Part shown: positions 1 to 9,506 of the stretch, piece after piece
Position numbering within the stretch: position 1 is the stretch's first letter
Layout: each line of letters begins with the position of its first letter
Assembly (NCBI RefSeq): GCF_018130955.1
Contig: NZ_JAFCJM010000017.1
Location: 62,001-126,000 of the forward strand
Direction of reading: 5' to 3'
Length of the DNA: 64,000 nt
Source: Bradyrhizobium liaoningense
Lineage (GTDB): Bacteria > Pseudomonadota > Alphaproteobacteria > Rhizobiales > Xanthobacteraceae
Program-made: the position numbers and the translations under genes
The notes under the pieces: model-generated
Told to the model about the DNA's origin: nothing
The model's input: the letters and a program-made list of their open reading frames with translations, nothing else
The model's database searches: none

Positions 1-2
1 CA

Positions 3-899
3 CCGCTATTCCTCGGCAATTACCCGCTGCACGCGATCATCATCGCGCTGATCTTCCTGCTGCCGGCCCATGGTCTCAACCTGCTGCTGGGATACACCGG
101 GTTGCTGTCGCTGGCGCAGGCTGCGTTCTTCGGCATTGGGGCCTATACGTCGGCGCTGCTGGCAGTCCATTTCGGCACGCCATTCTATCTGAATTTCCTC
201 GCGGCCGGCGTCGTGACCGGTGCGGTCGCGCTGCCGCTCGGAATTCCTGCGTTGCGGCTGCGTGCGACATCGTTCGTGATGTGCACACTCGGCTTCGTCA
301 TCATCGGTCAGGCCATCGCCAAGAACTGGATCAGCCTGACGCGCGGCGACATGGGGCTGGCGGCAATTCCCAAGCCTTACTTCGCACTGGGGCCGGCCTC
401 GTTCACGGTCTCTGGCACCGTCGGATTCTATTATCTCGTGCTCGCCATCGCTGCGCTGGCGACTCTGGCCGTCTATTTGATCGTGCGGTCGCCCGCCGGC
501 CGCAACATGATCGCCATTCGCGAGAACGAGACGCTTGCTGAATCCGTGGGCATCCCGACCTGGTACTACAAACTGGTCGTCTTCATGATCAGCGCCGCCT
601 TTGCCGGCTTCGGCGGTAGCCTCTATGCGCATTACCTGACCGTGGTCAGCCCGCTGACCTTCCAGATGTACTACTCGACGACGATGCTGATCATCGTGCT
701 CGGCGGCGGAGCGGGGACCATCTCGGGCGTCATCTTCGGCAGCCTGCTGTTCGTCGGCCTCACCGAAGCGCTGCGTGTTGCCCCGGAGCTGCGCATGATC
801 GCCTACGGCTTCTTCCTGCTCGGGCTCGTGTTCTGGTTCCCGAGCGGGTTCGCGCCGCTGATCGGCCGCTTCTGGTCATTCCTGGAGAAGCGAAAATGA
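3..899 (+). CDS. livM: LivM-type ABC transporter permease, 5' end cut off by the window
   Basis: This is the membrane permease of a branched-chain amino acid-type (HAAT family) ABC importer. The frame is open from base 3, so the gene begins before the window; internal TTG/ATG codons near 102 are not the true start. The visible 298 residues are a series of hydrophobic helices. The loop near residue 170 (RSPAGRNMIAIRENE...AESVGIP) is the EAA-type segment that contacts the ATPase and is characteristic of LivM. The stop codon overlaps the start of the next ATPase gene in an ATGA, so the two are translationally coupled. The substrate cannot be read from the sequence. The neighbouring hydantoinase and aminotransferase genes suggest an amide, amino acid or oxoacid. 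Confidence 0.9.
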   Translation, partial: PLFLGNYPLHAIIIALIFLLPAHGLNLLLGYTGLLSLAQAAFFGIGAYTSALLAVHFGTPFYLNFLAAGVVTGAVALPLGIPALRLRATSFVMCTLGFVIIGQAIAKNWISLTRGDMGLAAIPKPYFALGPASFTVSGTVGFYYLVLAIAALATLAVYLIVRSPAGRNMIAIRENETLAESVGIPTWYYKLVVFMISAAFAGFGGSLYAHYLTVVSPLTFQMYYSTTMLIIVLGGGAGTISGVIFGSLLFVGLTEALRVAPELRMIAYGFFLLGLVFWFPSGFAPLIGRFWSFLEKRK

Positions 900-1666
900 A
901 CGGGCTGCCGATCCTCGATATCTCCGGTCTCTGCAAATCCTATGGCGCCGTGCGCGCAGTCGACGGTGTCGACCTGCATGTCGACCGCGGCGAGATCTGT
1001 GGCCTGATCGGCCCCAACGGCTCGGGCAAGTCCACCTTCTTCGATTGTGTGACCGGGCTCGCGCGGCCCAGCGCGGGAGCCGTGAAGCTCGACGGTCAGG
1101 ACATCACGGGCTGGTCGCTGAACGACATCGCGCGCGAGGGGCGCATGCTGCGCTCGTTCCAGAAGACCGTGGTGTTCTCCGCGCTCGATATCGAGGAGAA
1201 CCTCGTCATCGCCGGCCAGATGTTCACTTTCCCCGGGATATTGTCGACCTTCGGAATTGGAGCGGCCGCCCGCAATCGCGTCGCAGCGCTCAGAGAACGT
1301 GCGCGTGAGCTGATCAAGATCGCCGGCCTCTGGGACGTGCGTTTCCAGCCGGCGGGCAAGCTCTCCGGGGGGCAGCAAAAACTGATTCAGTTCGCCTCGA
1401 TGCTGATGCCGGAGCCAAAGCTGATCCTGCTTGACGAACCTATGGCCGGAATCAACCCGAAGCTCATCGAGCGTGTGGTCGACAGCATCCGGCTCGCCAA
1501 CACCTCCTTCGGCGTCAGCTTCCTCATCATCGAGCACAACATCGACGTCGTAACGAGCCTGTGCAAGCGCGTGGTCGTGCTCGACCAGGGTCGCAAGCTC
1601 GCGGAGGGCACGCCCGACGAGATCGTCCAGAACCAGGCGGTGCGGGAGGCCTATCTCGGTGGCTGA
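896..1666 (+). CDS. livG: LivG-type ABC transporter ATP-binding protein
   Basis: First of two ATPase subunits of the branched-chain amino acid-type importer, a 256-aa cytoplasmic protein. The Walker A motif GPNGSGKST is at residues 39-47, the signature LSGGQ at 156-160, Walker B (LILLDEP) near 177-183, and the H-loop histidine near 214. The insert between Walker A and the signature is longer than in the next gene, which fits LivG rather than LivF. The ATG at 896 overlaps the permease stop by 4 bp. The 3' end overlaps the LivF start by 8 bp. This tight coupling marks one operon with genes on both sides. Confidence 0.93.
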   Translation: MNGLPILDISGLCKSYGAVRAVDGVDLHVDRGEICGLIGPNGSGKSTFFDCVTGLARPSAGAVKLDGQDITGWSLNDIAREGRMLRSFQKTVVFSALDIEENLVIAGQMFTFPGILSTFGIGAAARNRVAALRERARELIKIAGLWDVRFQPAGKLSGGQQKLIQFASMLMPEPKLILLDEPMAGINPKLIERVVDSIRLANTSFGVSFLIIEHNIDVVTSLCKRVVVLDQGRKLAEGTPDEIVQNQAVREAYLGG

Positions 1667-2399
1667 ACCTTCTCTTTCGATCAAGGGCCTGCGCGCAGGC
1701 TATGGCTCGCTCGATATCCTCAACGGCGTTGATCTCGACGTGCCGCAGGGGCAGTTCGTCGCGCTGATGGGGCCGAACGGCGCCGGCAAGTCGACGCTGC
1801 TCAAGACGCTCTACGGCCTGACGACCGTCAAGGGCGGCGCCATCGGCTGGCAGGGCAAGGATATCGCCGCCTGCAAATCGCGCGCGATTCTGGCCGAGGG
1901 GATCTCCTACGTGCCACAGGGACGCTGCAACTTTCCGGTCATGACGGTCGACGAGAACCTCCAGATGGCGGCCTATACGCTGCGCGACAGCAGGGTGAAG
2001 GCCGAGCGTGACTATGTCTACGACCTCTTCCCGATCCTCAAGACCCGTCGCAACACGCTCGCGGGCAACATGTCCGGCGGCGAGCAGCAGCTGCTCGAAG
2101 TCGCCATGGCGGTGTTGCAGCGGCCAAAAATCCTGCTGGTCGACGAGCCCTCGGTCGGGTTGTCGCCGACCGCGATCGGCATCGTGTTCGATGAGCTGTT
2201 GCGCATCAACGCCGCCGGCCAGACCATTTTGCTTGTCGAGCAGAACACCAAGAAGGCGATGGCGGTGGCGCAGCGCGCCGTCATCCTGCGACTCGGCAAG
2301 GTGATCTGGGACGGCCGTCCCGCCGACATCACCCACGACGAGCTCGGCGAGCTCTTCCTCACCGGCCGCATGCGCGGCGAGACCGACGTCGAACATTGA
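1659..2399 (+). CDS. livF: LivF-type ABC transporter ATP-binding protein
   Basis: Second ATPase subunit of the same importer, 246 aa. Walker A (GPNGAGKST) is at residues 38-46, the signature MSGGEQQ at 138-144 and Walker B (ILLVDEP) at 158-164. The sequence EQNTKKAM after Walker B is typical of LivF. Translation starts at GTG 1659, inside the end of livG, which gives an N-terminus of the usual LivF length. No terminator is obvious before the aminotransferase 57 bp downstream, so the operon may continue. The substrate is unknown. Confidence 0.93.
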   Translation: MAEPSLSIKGLRAGYGSLDILNGVDLDVPQGQFVALMGPNGAGKSTLLKTLYGLTTVKGGAIGWQGKDIAACKSRAILAEGISYVPQGRCNFPVMTVDENLQMAAYTLRDSRVKAERDYVYDLFPILKTRRNTLAGNMSGGEQQLLEVAMAVLQRPKILLVDEPSVGLSPTAIGIVFDELLRINAAGQTILLVEQNTKKAMAVAQRAVILRLGKVIWDGRPADITHDELGELFLTGRMRGETDVEH

Positions 2400-2456
2400 C
2401 AATGGGCGCCTGCTTGACGGGCGCTGACATTATTCGCAACGCAAAGGACGACCACA

Positions 2457-3665
2457 GTGACGATCTTCGTGCCGGCCGCGCGCGTCTCGCGCATCAAGAT
2501 ATCCCCGACCACGGCGGCTTCCGCGCGCGTGCGCGAGCTGAAGGCCGCCGGTCGCGACATCGTCGACATGGCGATCGGCGAACCCGACTTCGATACACCC
2601 GATCACGTCAAGGCTGCGGCGCATGAGGCGATCGATCGCGGCGAGACGAAATATACCGCCGTCAACGGCACCGTCGCCTTGCGCAAGGCTGTTATCGCTG
2701 ACTACAAGCGGCGTCTTGGCCTCGACTATGCCGACAATGAGATCTGCGTCGGCGGCGGCGCCAAGCAGATCCTGTTCCTTGCGCTGATGGCGAGCGTGGA
2801 GGAGGGGGCGGAAGTGATCATCCCCGCGCCCTATTGGGTCTCCTATCCCGATATGGTGATTGCCAATGACGGCAAGCCCATCATCGTCCGCTGCTCCGAG
2901 AACCAGGGGTTCAAGCTGACGGCGGAGGCGCTGTCGGCCGCGATTACGCCGCGCACGCGCTGGCTGATCCTCAATGCGCCCTCGAACCCGACCGGCGCGG
3001 CCTATTCCCGCGAAGACCTCAAGGCGATCGGCGACGTGCTGCTCCGCCATCCCAACGTTCTCGTGCTATCGGACGACATCTACGACCAGATCTGGTACCG
3101 CGACGAGCCGGCGACGACACTTGCCGCCGCGGTGCCCGCCCTGAAGGATCGCGTCCTGCTCGCCAATGGCGTGTCCAAGACCTACGCAATGACCGGCTGG
3201 CGGATCGGTTATGCCGCGGGTCCTGCACCGCTGGTTGCCGCCATCAACAAGCTGCAATCGCAGATGTCATCCTGTCCATCGTCGATCAGCCAGGCGGCCG
3301 CTGCCCATGCCCTGGCGAGCGACCAGTCGTTCGTTCGCGACAGCGTCAAGCTCTACAAGGAACGCCGCGACTATGCCTGCGCGCGGCTGAATGCAATCCC
3401 CGGTCTGTCGTGCCTGGTGCCGGACGGCGCCTTCTATCTCTATCCCGGCTGTGCCGGCGTGATCGGCAAGACCACGCCGGACGGTAAGGCCATCGAGAAC
3501 GATCTCGACTTCGTGCTCTATTTGCTCGACGATGTCGGCGTGGCCGCCGTGCAGGGCGCCGCCTACGGGCTCTCCCCCTATTTCCGACTGTCGATTGCGA
3601 CCTCGATGGAGGCGATCAAGGACGCCTGCGACCGCATAGAGAAGGCCTGCAGGGCGCTGCGCTGA
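2457..3665 (+). CDS. PLP-dependent class I/II aminotransferase (aspartate aminotransferase family)
   Basis: A fold-type I aminotransferase of 402 aa, the usual length for subgroup I gamma (AspC/AatA-like) enzymes. The N-terminal substrate motif GEPDFDTP is at residues 41-48 and the cofactor-site motif NAPSNPTG at 173-180. The Schiff-base lysine is K241 in SKTYAMTGWRIGY. Translation starts at GTG 2457; no upstream in-frame start gives a better N-terminus. The gene follows the ABC importer by 57 bp and may be co-transcribed, so it could deaminate the imported compound. Whether it uses aspartate, an aromatic amino acid or another donor cannot be told from the motifs. Confidence 0.9.
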   Translation: MTIFVPAARVSRIKISPTTAASARVRELKAAGRDIVDMAIGEPDFDTPDHVKAAAHEAIDRGETKYTAVNGTVALRKAVIADYKRRLGLDYADNEICVGGGAKQILFLALMASVEEGAEVIIPAPYWVSYPDMVIANDGKPIIVRCSENQGFKLTAEALSAAITPRTRWLILNAPSNPTGAAYSREDLKAIGDVLLRHPNVLVLSDDIYDQIWYRDEPATTLAAAVPALKDRVLLANGVSKTYAMTGWRIGYAAGPAPLVAAINKLQSQMSSCPSSISQAAAAHALASDQSFVRDSVKLYKERRDYACARLNAIPGLSCLVPDGAFYLYPGCAGVIGKTTPDGKAIENDLDFVLYLLDDVGVAAVQGAAYGLSPYFRLSIATSMEAIKDACDRIEKACRALR

Positions 3666-3819
3666 GGGTGAAGCCGGCTCTCGCGCCAAATCGGCACCCA
3701 TGCAACGAAACTGATTGAAATCAATGGGCTAGATAAAGGATAGTGCCGATCCAGACCGTGCTTTCATGAATGGCCGCCCGGGCCTTGCCCGCTCGGTTCA
3801 GGACCAGCGTTCGACACAA

Positions 3820-4755
3820 ATGAGCGTCGATTTCAGGAAGCTGAAGAGCTTCGTCAAGGTCGTCGATGCCGGCAGCGTTTCGCGTGCCGCCGGCCTTTTG
3901 CGCACGGCACAGCCGGCTCTGTCGCAGCAGATCGCAGCGCTCGAGAGTCACTTCAAGCACAAGCTGCTGCTGCGCAGCAATCACGGCATCGTCCCGACCG
4001 AAGCCGGCTTCATCCTCTACCGGCACGCTCAATTACTGCTGAAACAGATCGAGCAGGCGCAGATCGACATCGATCAGTCGACCAAAGCGCTGGCCGGTCG
4101 GGTGTCGATCGGGCTTGCGACCTATTCGGCGTCGAGCACGCTGTCGCTGCCGATCTTGAAGGAGATGTCGACGCTGCATCCGCAGATCATCGTCCATATC
4201 AACGACAGCTTTGGCCATGTACTGAGCGAGCTGATCATGACCGGCAAGATGGACATGGCCATGATCTATGGCTCAGGTCCAATCAAGGGCGTCAAGCTGC
4301 AGCCGCTGTTCCGCGAGGAGCTGTATCTGGTCTCGCGCGCGGACCCGGCGAAGAAAGCCACGGATGAACCGCTGCCGCTGTCGGCGCTGGCCGACGTCAA
4401 GCTGCTGCTGCCGAGCCAGGGACATTTCTTGCGGCGCTTGATCGACGAATCGCTGGCGCGGGCACGGGTGACGCCGAACGTGGCCTCAGAGATCGAATCC
4501 GTCTCCGCGCTCGGCGCGGCCGTAACCGAGGGTCTTGGCTCGACCATCCTGCCGGCCTCGGTTGCAGCAACCGCATCGAGCTTTGGCGGTGTCGAAGTGC
4601 GGCGGCTGGTGCGTCCCGCGATCGAGGCCACTGTCTCCTTGTGCGTCTCCGACCATCTGCCGCTGTCGGAGCCTGCGCTTGCCACGCGCTCGGTGCTCTT
4701 GACCGTGGTCGAGAAGCTGATGCGCAGCCATCCGCAGGGCATCAAAGCGGTCTAG
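3820..4755 (+). CDS. LysR-family transcriptional regulator, Nac-like
   Basis: A LysR-type regulator of 311 aa from the chosen ATG at 3820. The frame is open from 3766, but the extra 18 residues are not LysR-like, while MSVDFRKLKSFVKVVDAGS matches the family start. The winged helix-turn-helix spans about residues 5-62 (SVSRAAGLLRTAQPALSQQIAALE), followed by the effector-binding domain. The pattern FVKVVDAGS...AQPALSQQ resembles the nitrogen assimilation control protein Nac. It is encoded directly before a hyuA-hyuB operon on the same strand and is its likely regulator. An ATA-N9-TAT site of the Nac type lies between them at 4827-4841. Its true effector is unknown. Confidence 0.87.
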   Translation: MSVDFRKLKSFVKVVDAGSVSRAAGLLRTAQPALSQQIAALESHFKHKLLLRSNHGIVPTEAGFILYRHAQLLLKQIEQAQIDIDQSTKALAGRVSIGLATYSASSTLSLPILKEMSTLHPQIIVHINDSFGHVLSELIMTGKMDMAMIYGSGPIKGVKLQPLFREELYLVSRADPAKKATDEPLPLSALADVKLLLPSQGHFLRRLIDESLARARVTPNVASEIESVSALGAAVTEGLGSTILPASVAATASSFGGVEVRRLVRPAIEATVSLCVSDHLPLSEPALATRSVLLTVVEKLMRSHPQGIKAV

Positions 4756-4826
4756 GCAATACTGCTGGATCAAAGCCCGCGCACCGGCGTGCAGCGGCGG
4801 CTGCATCGCGTCGACTTCGTCAGGCC

Positions 4827-4841
4827 ATAAACAAAACCTAT
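4827..4841 (+). promoter_or_regulatory. Candidate Nac-type LysR binding site (ATA-N9-TAT)
   Basis: The spaced motif ATA-N9-TAT occurs 77 bp upstream of the first hyuA start, in the gap behind the Nac-like regulator gene. ATA-N9-TAT is the half-conserved consensus reported for enterobacterial Nac. A six-base match in a 160-bp gap would occur by chance a few percent of the time, so this is suggestive only. Confidence 0.3.
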
Positions 4842-4917
4842 GGCGCCAGACAGGAGTTGTGGTGGCCGGCCGTAACCTCATTTCCTACGCTCGAAGACAA
4901 TCGCTTCGAGGAAACAG

Positions 4918-6984
4918 ATGGCCAAGCTCGCATTCGATACCGGGGGAACTTTTACCGATTTCGCGCTGCTCGACGACAAGGGCGATCTGCATCTCCACAA
5001 GGTGCTGAGCACGCCGGCCAACCCTGCCGAGGCCGTGGTGCGCGGCGTCTCCGAGCTGCTCGGACAATTCGGAGACGTCGTCGATCTCGACGGGCTTCAG
5101 GTGCTCGGCGCCACCACCGTGGTCACCAACGCGGTGCTGGAGCGCAAGGGCGTCAAGACCGGTTTTATCTCGACCGCTGGCTTTCAGGACATGCTGCGCA
5201 TCCGTAACGAAGGACGTTACGACCTCTACGATCTGAACCTGAAATATCCGGATCCGCTGGTGACGCGCGCCAACAGCTTTGGCGCCGTCGAACGCATCTC
5301 CGCCGACGGTGAGGTCATCACCGCGCTGGAGGAGGACACGGTCCGCGAGATCGCCGGCCGGCTGCGCAAGGAGGGCATCAGATCCGTCGCGGTCTGCCTG
5401 CTGCACGCCTACAAATATCCGACCCACGAGCAGCGCATCGCGGCGCTGCTTCGGGAAGAGAACTCCGACATCTTCGTCTCGCTCTCCTCGGAGGTCTGCC
5501 CAGAGGTACGTGAGTTCGACCGCGCCTCGACCACGGTCGTCAACGCCTATACGCGGCCACAGATGTCGGGACACGTCGCCCATCTCGAGCGCGAGTTCGC
5601 CGCCAAGGGGATCAATCGCCAGGTGCTCTGGATGACCTCGTCGGGCGGCCTCGTGCCGAGCAGCCGCGCCGCGGAACTGCCGGTGCGCCTGATTGAATCC
5701 GGTCCGGCCGCAGGCGCGGTCGCTGCCGCCGAATTCGGCCGCATCGCCGGGGAGGGCAGTGTGCTGTCCTTCGACATGGGCGGCACCACCGCAAAACTGT
5801 GCCTGATCCCGAACGGTGAGCCGACCGTCGGCACCGATCTCGAGGTCGCGCACTATCATCGCTTCCGCAAGGGCTCGGGCTTTCCGCTGAAGATACAGTC
5901 AATCCGCATGATCGAGATCGGCGCCGGCGGTGGTTCGATCGCAGCGAAGAACCCGCTCGGCCTGCTCGACGTCGGACCGCGTTCGGCAGGTGCGATGCCG
6001 GGACCGGCCGCCTATCAGCGCGGCGGCACCGAGCCGACCGTCACCGATGCCGACATCCTGCTCGGCTACATGGGCACCGAGTCTTTCGTCGGAGGCTCGT
6101 TCAAGGTGTCGAAGGAAGCCGCCCAGACGGCGATGACGAAGTTGGCGGCCTCGCTCGACGTCAGCGTTTCCCGCTGCGCCTGGGGTATCCACGACCTCGT
6201 CAATGAGTCCATGAGCAAGGCGGCCGCGGTGCATGCGACCGACCTCGGCGTCGATCCGCGCAGCCTGCCGATGGTCGCCTTCGGCGGTGCCGGTCCCGTG
6301 CATGCCTATGGCATCGCGCGCAAGCTCGGCATCAAGCGCATCGTCTGCCCGACGGGCGCCGGCGTCACTTCGGCGATCGGCCTTTTGATCGCGCCGGTGG
6401 CTGTCGATCTCTCCGCGAGTCTTCCGATGCAGATCGACAATTGGGATTTTGCGACGATGGATCGACTGCTCGGCGATCTCGCCGCGCAAGGCGCGGAGGT
6501 CGTCCGCGCCGCCGGCGTCGCGCCGGAGACGATCACCAACACCTACACCGTCGACATGCGTCACGTCGGCCAGGGCCACGAGATCACGGTCGCACTGCCG
6601 GATCGTAGGCTCCCGCCAAGGCAGTTCCACGAAGAGCTGCTCGGCAATTTCTACAAGCTCTATCGCGAGCTGTTCGGCCGCACCGTTGCAGGCTCATCTG
6701 TCGAGGTGATCACCTGGCGCCTGCGCTCCAGCGGTCAGAAGGATCAGGTGACCCGCCCCCACACGCGACATGCCGCCGAGGCCAAAAAGGGCTCGCGTTC
6801 GGTCTATTTCAGCGAGCGCAATGGCTTCGTCGAAACGCCGGTCTACGATCACTACAAGGTGCCGGTCGGCGACGAAATCCAGGGTCCGGCCATTGTCGAG
6901 CAGCGCGAGTCGACTGCGGTCGTCGGACCGAGCGGCATCGCTCACGTCGACATCAACGGCAATCTCGTGATCAACCTCGCCTGA
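4918..6984 (+). CDS. Hydantoinase/oxoprolinase family protein, HyuA-type subunit (first copy)
   Basis: ATP-dependent hydantoinase/5-oxoprolinase A subunit, 688 aa, the normal length for the family. These enzymes open cyclic amides (hydantoins, 5-oxoproline), or carboxylate ketones in related acetone/acetophenone carboxylases, using ATP. The N-terminal phosphate-binding motif FDTGGTFTDF is at residues 6-15, and the second ASKHA-fold motif FDMGGTT is near 285-291. The start is ATG 4918 behind a strong CGAGGAAA ribosome-binding site. The partner hyuB follows by 13 bp, then an SDR and an aldolase. The substrate is not evident; the downstream oxidoreductase and aldolase suggest a multi-step catabolic route rather than glutathione salvage. 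Confidence 0.88.
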   Translation: MAKLAFDTGGTFTDFALLDDKGDLHLHKVLSTPANPAEAVVRGVSELLGQFGDVVDLDGLQVLGATTVVTNAVLERKGVKTGFISTAGFQDMLRIRNEGRYDLYDLNLKYPDPLVTRANSFGAVERISADGEVITALEEDTVREIAGRLRKEGIRSVAVCLLHAYKYPTHEQRIAALLREENSDIFVSLSSEVCPEVREFDRASTTVVNAYTRPQMSGHVAHLEREFAAKGINRQVLWMTSSGGLVPSSRAAELPVRLIESGPAAGAVAAAEFGRIAGEGSVLSFDMGGTTAKLCLIPNGEPTVGTDLEVAHYHRFRKGSGFPLKIQSIRMIEIGAGGGSIAAKNPLGLLDVGPRSAGAMPGPAAYQRGGTEPTVTDADILLGYMGTESFVGGSFKVSKEAAQTAMTKLAASLDVSVSRCAWGIHDLVNESMSKAAAVHATDLGVDPRSLPMVAFGGAGPVHAYGIARKLGIKRIVCPTGAGVTSAIGLLIAPVAVDLSASLPMQIDNWDFATMDRLLGDLAAQGAEVVRAAGVAPETITNTYTVDMRHVGQGHEITVALPDRRLPPRQFHEELLGNFYKLYRELFGRTVAGSSVEVITWRLRSSGQKDQVTRPHTRHAAEAKKGSRSVYFSERNGFVETPVYDHYKVPVGDEIQGPAIVEQRESTAVVGPSGIAHVDINGNLVINLA

Positions 6985-6997
6985 GGACGACGCACCC

Positions 6998-8680
6998 ATG
7001 TCCGTGAACGCCGCCGATTTCAACGATCCCATTAATCTCCAGGTGATGTGGAATCGCCTGATCTTCATTGCCGATCAGGCCGACATCGTGCTCGGCCGCA
7101 CCGCGTTTTCGCCGATCGTGCGCGAGAACCACGACTATGTGACCGTGCTGCTCGACAGCCGCGGCCGCGCGCTTGCGCAATGCACCTGGTCGATCCCGGT
7201 GTTCATCACCTCGCTGCCGGTGGCCGCGCAAAAATACTTTCTGCCCAAATTCCCGGTCGAGACCCTGGAAGAAGGCGACGTGCTCGCCACCAATGATCCA
7301 GAGATCGGCACCGGGCACCTGCCTGACGTGACGATGATCACGCCGATTTTCAAGAACGGCAAGGTTGTGGCCTATGCCGGCTCGATCGCACATCTGCCCG
7401 ACATCGGCGGCGCTCCCCTGCATTCGGAAGCCAGCGACATCTTCGAGGAGGGCATTCGCTTCCCGATCGTCAAGCTGCACAAGGCAGGCATACCCAACCA
7501 GGACGTGCTCGACGTCATCGCCGCCTCCGTTCGCCTTCCGACCGAGGTGATGGGCGATCTCGAATCCATGGTCGCGGCCAACAATGTCATGGGGCGCGAA
7601 TTGCTGAAGTTCCTCGACGAGTATGATCTCGACGGTATCGATGGGCTGGCCGACGCGATCCATACGCGATCCGAAGCGCAGACCCGGAGGGCGATCCGGC
7701 AATGGCCGAACGGGACCTATACCGCGGAGGTCCTGCTCGACGGCTACGACACCGACGTGACGCTCAAGGCCGCGGTTATCGTGCGCGACGATTCCATCCA
7801 CGTCGACTATGCCGGGACGTCCGAGCAGGTTCTTCACTCGATCAACTGCCGGACCAACTACCGCTACGCCCATTCGGTCTACGCGCTGAAATGTCTGCTC
7901 GACCCGGATACGCCGAACAACGAGGGCTGCATCACCCCGATCACCGACGAGGCGCCGCTCGGCTCCATCCTCAATCCGCAGCAATGGACGGCGGGCAATT
8001 CGCGGAACCTGATCGGGCACGTCATCCCGTCGCTGATCTTCAAGGCGTTGGAGGGCGTGGTGCCGGACAAGGTGATGGGCGACAGCGGCGGCGCGCCGAT
8101 CTGGGCCGCCAACTGCGTCGGCCGGCGCGACGACGGCACGCAATATGGCTCCGTGCAGAATTTTCACGGCGGGCAGGGCGCGCGCGCCGAATTTGACGGT
8201 CTCGATACGTTGAGCTTTCCGTCGAATTGCCGGGTCACCGCGATTGAGATGTTCGAGATTACTGTGCCAGCGCTCACCGAATGTAAGGAGCTCATTCCGG
8301 GCTCCGGCGGCGCCGGCAAGAGCAGGGGCGGGCTTGGTCAGCGCGTCGTGCTCCGCAATCTCGGGCGCAACCCGATGAACATCTACCTGGCGTCCGAGCG
8401 CGTGCGTCATCCGTGCTTCGGTGTCGTCGGCGGCAAGTCCGGCAGTGCCGGCAAGGTGTCCAGGAACGGAGAGCCGCAGTTCCCGAAAGGCAAGGTGGTC
8501 CTGAAGACGGGTGACCGACTGGAGGTCGAGACGCCGGGCGGCGGCGGATGGGGACGCACATCCGAGCGTGCGGCAGCCTCGATCGAACTCGATCTTGCCG
8601 AGGGGTTGATCACGCCTGCGGCGGCGAGGCAGATTTACGGCTATCAGCGCTCAAGCGTGGCGGCGACTGCTGCGGAATAG
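6998..8680 (+). CDS. Hydantoinase/oxoprolinase family protein, HyuB-type subunit (first copy)
   Basis: B subunit of the hydantoinase/oxoprolinase complex, 560 aa, complete. The conserved N-terminal block (NDPEIGTGHLPDVTMITP near residues 97-114) and the glycine-rich C-terminal block (PGGGGWG near 509-515) are family hallmarks. It lies 13 bp after hyuA and 7 bp before the SDR gene, so the four genes 4918-10208 look like one operon. The A-then-B order is the reverse of the second pair in this window. Substrate unknown. Confidence 0.88.
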   Translation: MSVNAADFNDPINLQVMWNRLIFIADQADIVLGRTAFSPIVRENHDYVTVLLDSRGRALAQCTWSIPVFITSLPVAAQKYFLPKFPVETLEEGDVLATNDPEIGTGHLPDVTMITPIFKNGKVVAYAGSIAHLPDIGGAPLHSEASDIFEEGIRFPIVKLHKAGIPNQDVLDVIAASVRLPTEVMGDLESMVAANNVMGRELLKFLDEYDLDGIDGLADAIHTRSEAQTRRAIRQWPNGTYTAEVLLDGYDTDVTLKAAVIVRDDSIHVDYAGTSEQVLHSINCRTNYRYAHSVYALKCLLDPDTPNNEGCITPITDEAPLGSILNPQQWTAGNSRNLIGHVIPSLIFKALEGVVPDKVMGDSGGAPIWAANCVGRRDDGTQYGSVQNFHGGQGARAEFDGLDTLSFPSNCRVTAIEMFEITVPALTECKELIPGSGGAGKSRGGLGQRVVLRNLGRNPMNIYLASERVRHPCFGVVGGKSGSAGKVSRNGEPQFPKGKVVLKTGDRLEVETPGGGGWGRTSERAAASIELDLAEGLITPAAARQIYGYQRSSVAATAAE

Positions 8681-8687
8681 GAGCATC

Positions 8688-9491
8688 ATGGGTCTGCTCG
8701 ATGGAAAGATCGCGCTCGTCACCGGCGCCGGAACGGGGATCGGGCGCGAGACCGCGATCCTGCTCGCCCAAGAGGGCGCAACGGTCGTCCTGACCGGGCG
8801 CCGGATCGACCCGCTGCGGGGCGTCGTCGCGGTGATTGAGAAGGCGGGCGGCAAGGCCGTCGCTCGCGCGATGGACGTGGCCGCGCGGGATGCGATCCTG
8901 GAGACGGTTGCCTGGGTGAAGAGCAATGTCGGATCGATCGACATCCTCGTCAACAACGCCGGCAGTGCCAGCAAGGTGCTCAACGCCCGCTTCATCAGCG
9001 AGGCCGAATGGAACGCCACGGTGAACGTCAATCTCACCGCGGTGTTTAATCTGACCCAGGCCGTGCTGGAGGACATGATTGCGAAGAAGGAAGGCACGGT
9101 GATCACCGTGTCGTCGCTCGCCGTCGTCAATCCGAACCTGCTCGGCGGTGCCGCCTACGGCGCGGCCAAGGCGGGCGTGAAGAATTTCATGACCTTCCTG
9201 CACAACACCTACCGCAACCAGGGCATCCGCGCGACGACCATCCTGCCCGGCGAGACCGACACCCCGATCATGGACAATCGCGCGCGGCCACCGCTCGAAG
9301 GCGAGCGTGCCGTGATGCTCAATCCGCATGACGTGGCGCGCGCGGTCTTGCTCTGCGCCAGCCTGCAAAAGGGCGCCGTAATTCCCGAGTTGCACATCTG
9401 CCCGACCTTCATGCGCGACACGTCCGCCGACATCGAGACGGCGCGCTGGGTCGGCGCGCCCGCGGCCCTTGCCGACAAGCCGAAGAGCTAG
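8688..9491 (+). CDS. Short-chain dehydrogenase/reductase (SDR)
   Basis: A classical NAD(P)-dependent SDR of 267 aa. The cofactor motif TGAGTGIG is at residues 12-19, NNAG at 89-92, and the active-site pair is Y157 and K161 (YGAAK), with serines near 142-143. The start ATG 8688 sits 7 bp after the hyuB stop behind an AGGAG ribosome-binding site. Position in the operon suggests that it oxidises or reduces an intermediate released by the hydantoinase-like complex. The alcohol/ketone substrate cannot be inferred. Confidence 0.9.
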   Translation: MGLLDGKIALVTGAGTGIGRETAILLAQEGATVVLTGRRIDPLRGVVAVIEKAGGKAVARAMDVAARDAILETVAWVKSNVGSIDILVNNAGSASKVLNARFISEAEWNATVNVNLTAVFNLTQAVLEDMIAKKEGTVITVSSLAVVNPNLLGGAAYGAAKAGVKNFMTFLHNTYRNQGIRATTILPGETDTPIMDNRARPPLEGERAVMLNPHDVARAVLLCASLQKGAVIPELHICPTFMRDTSADIETARWVGAPAALADKPKS

Positions 9492-9506
9492 AGAAGAGGA
9501 TCTGCC

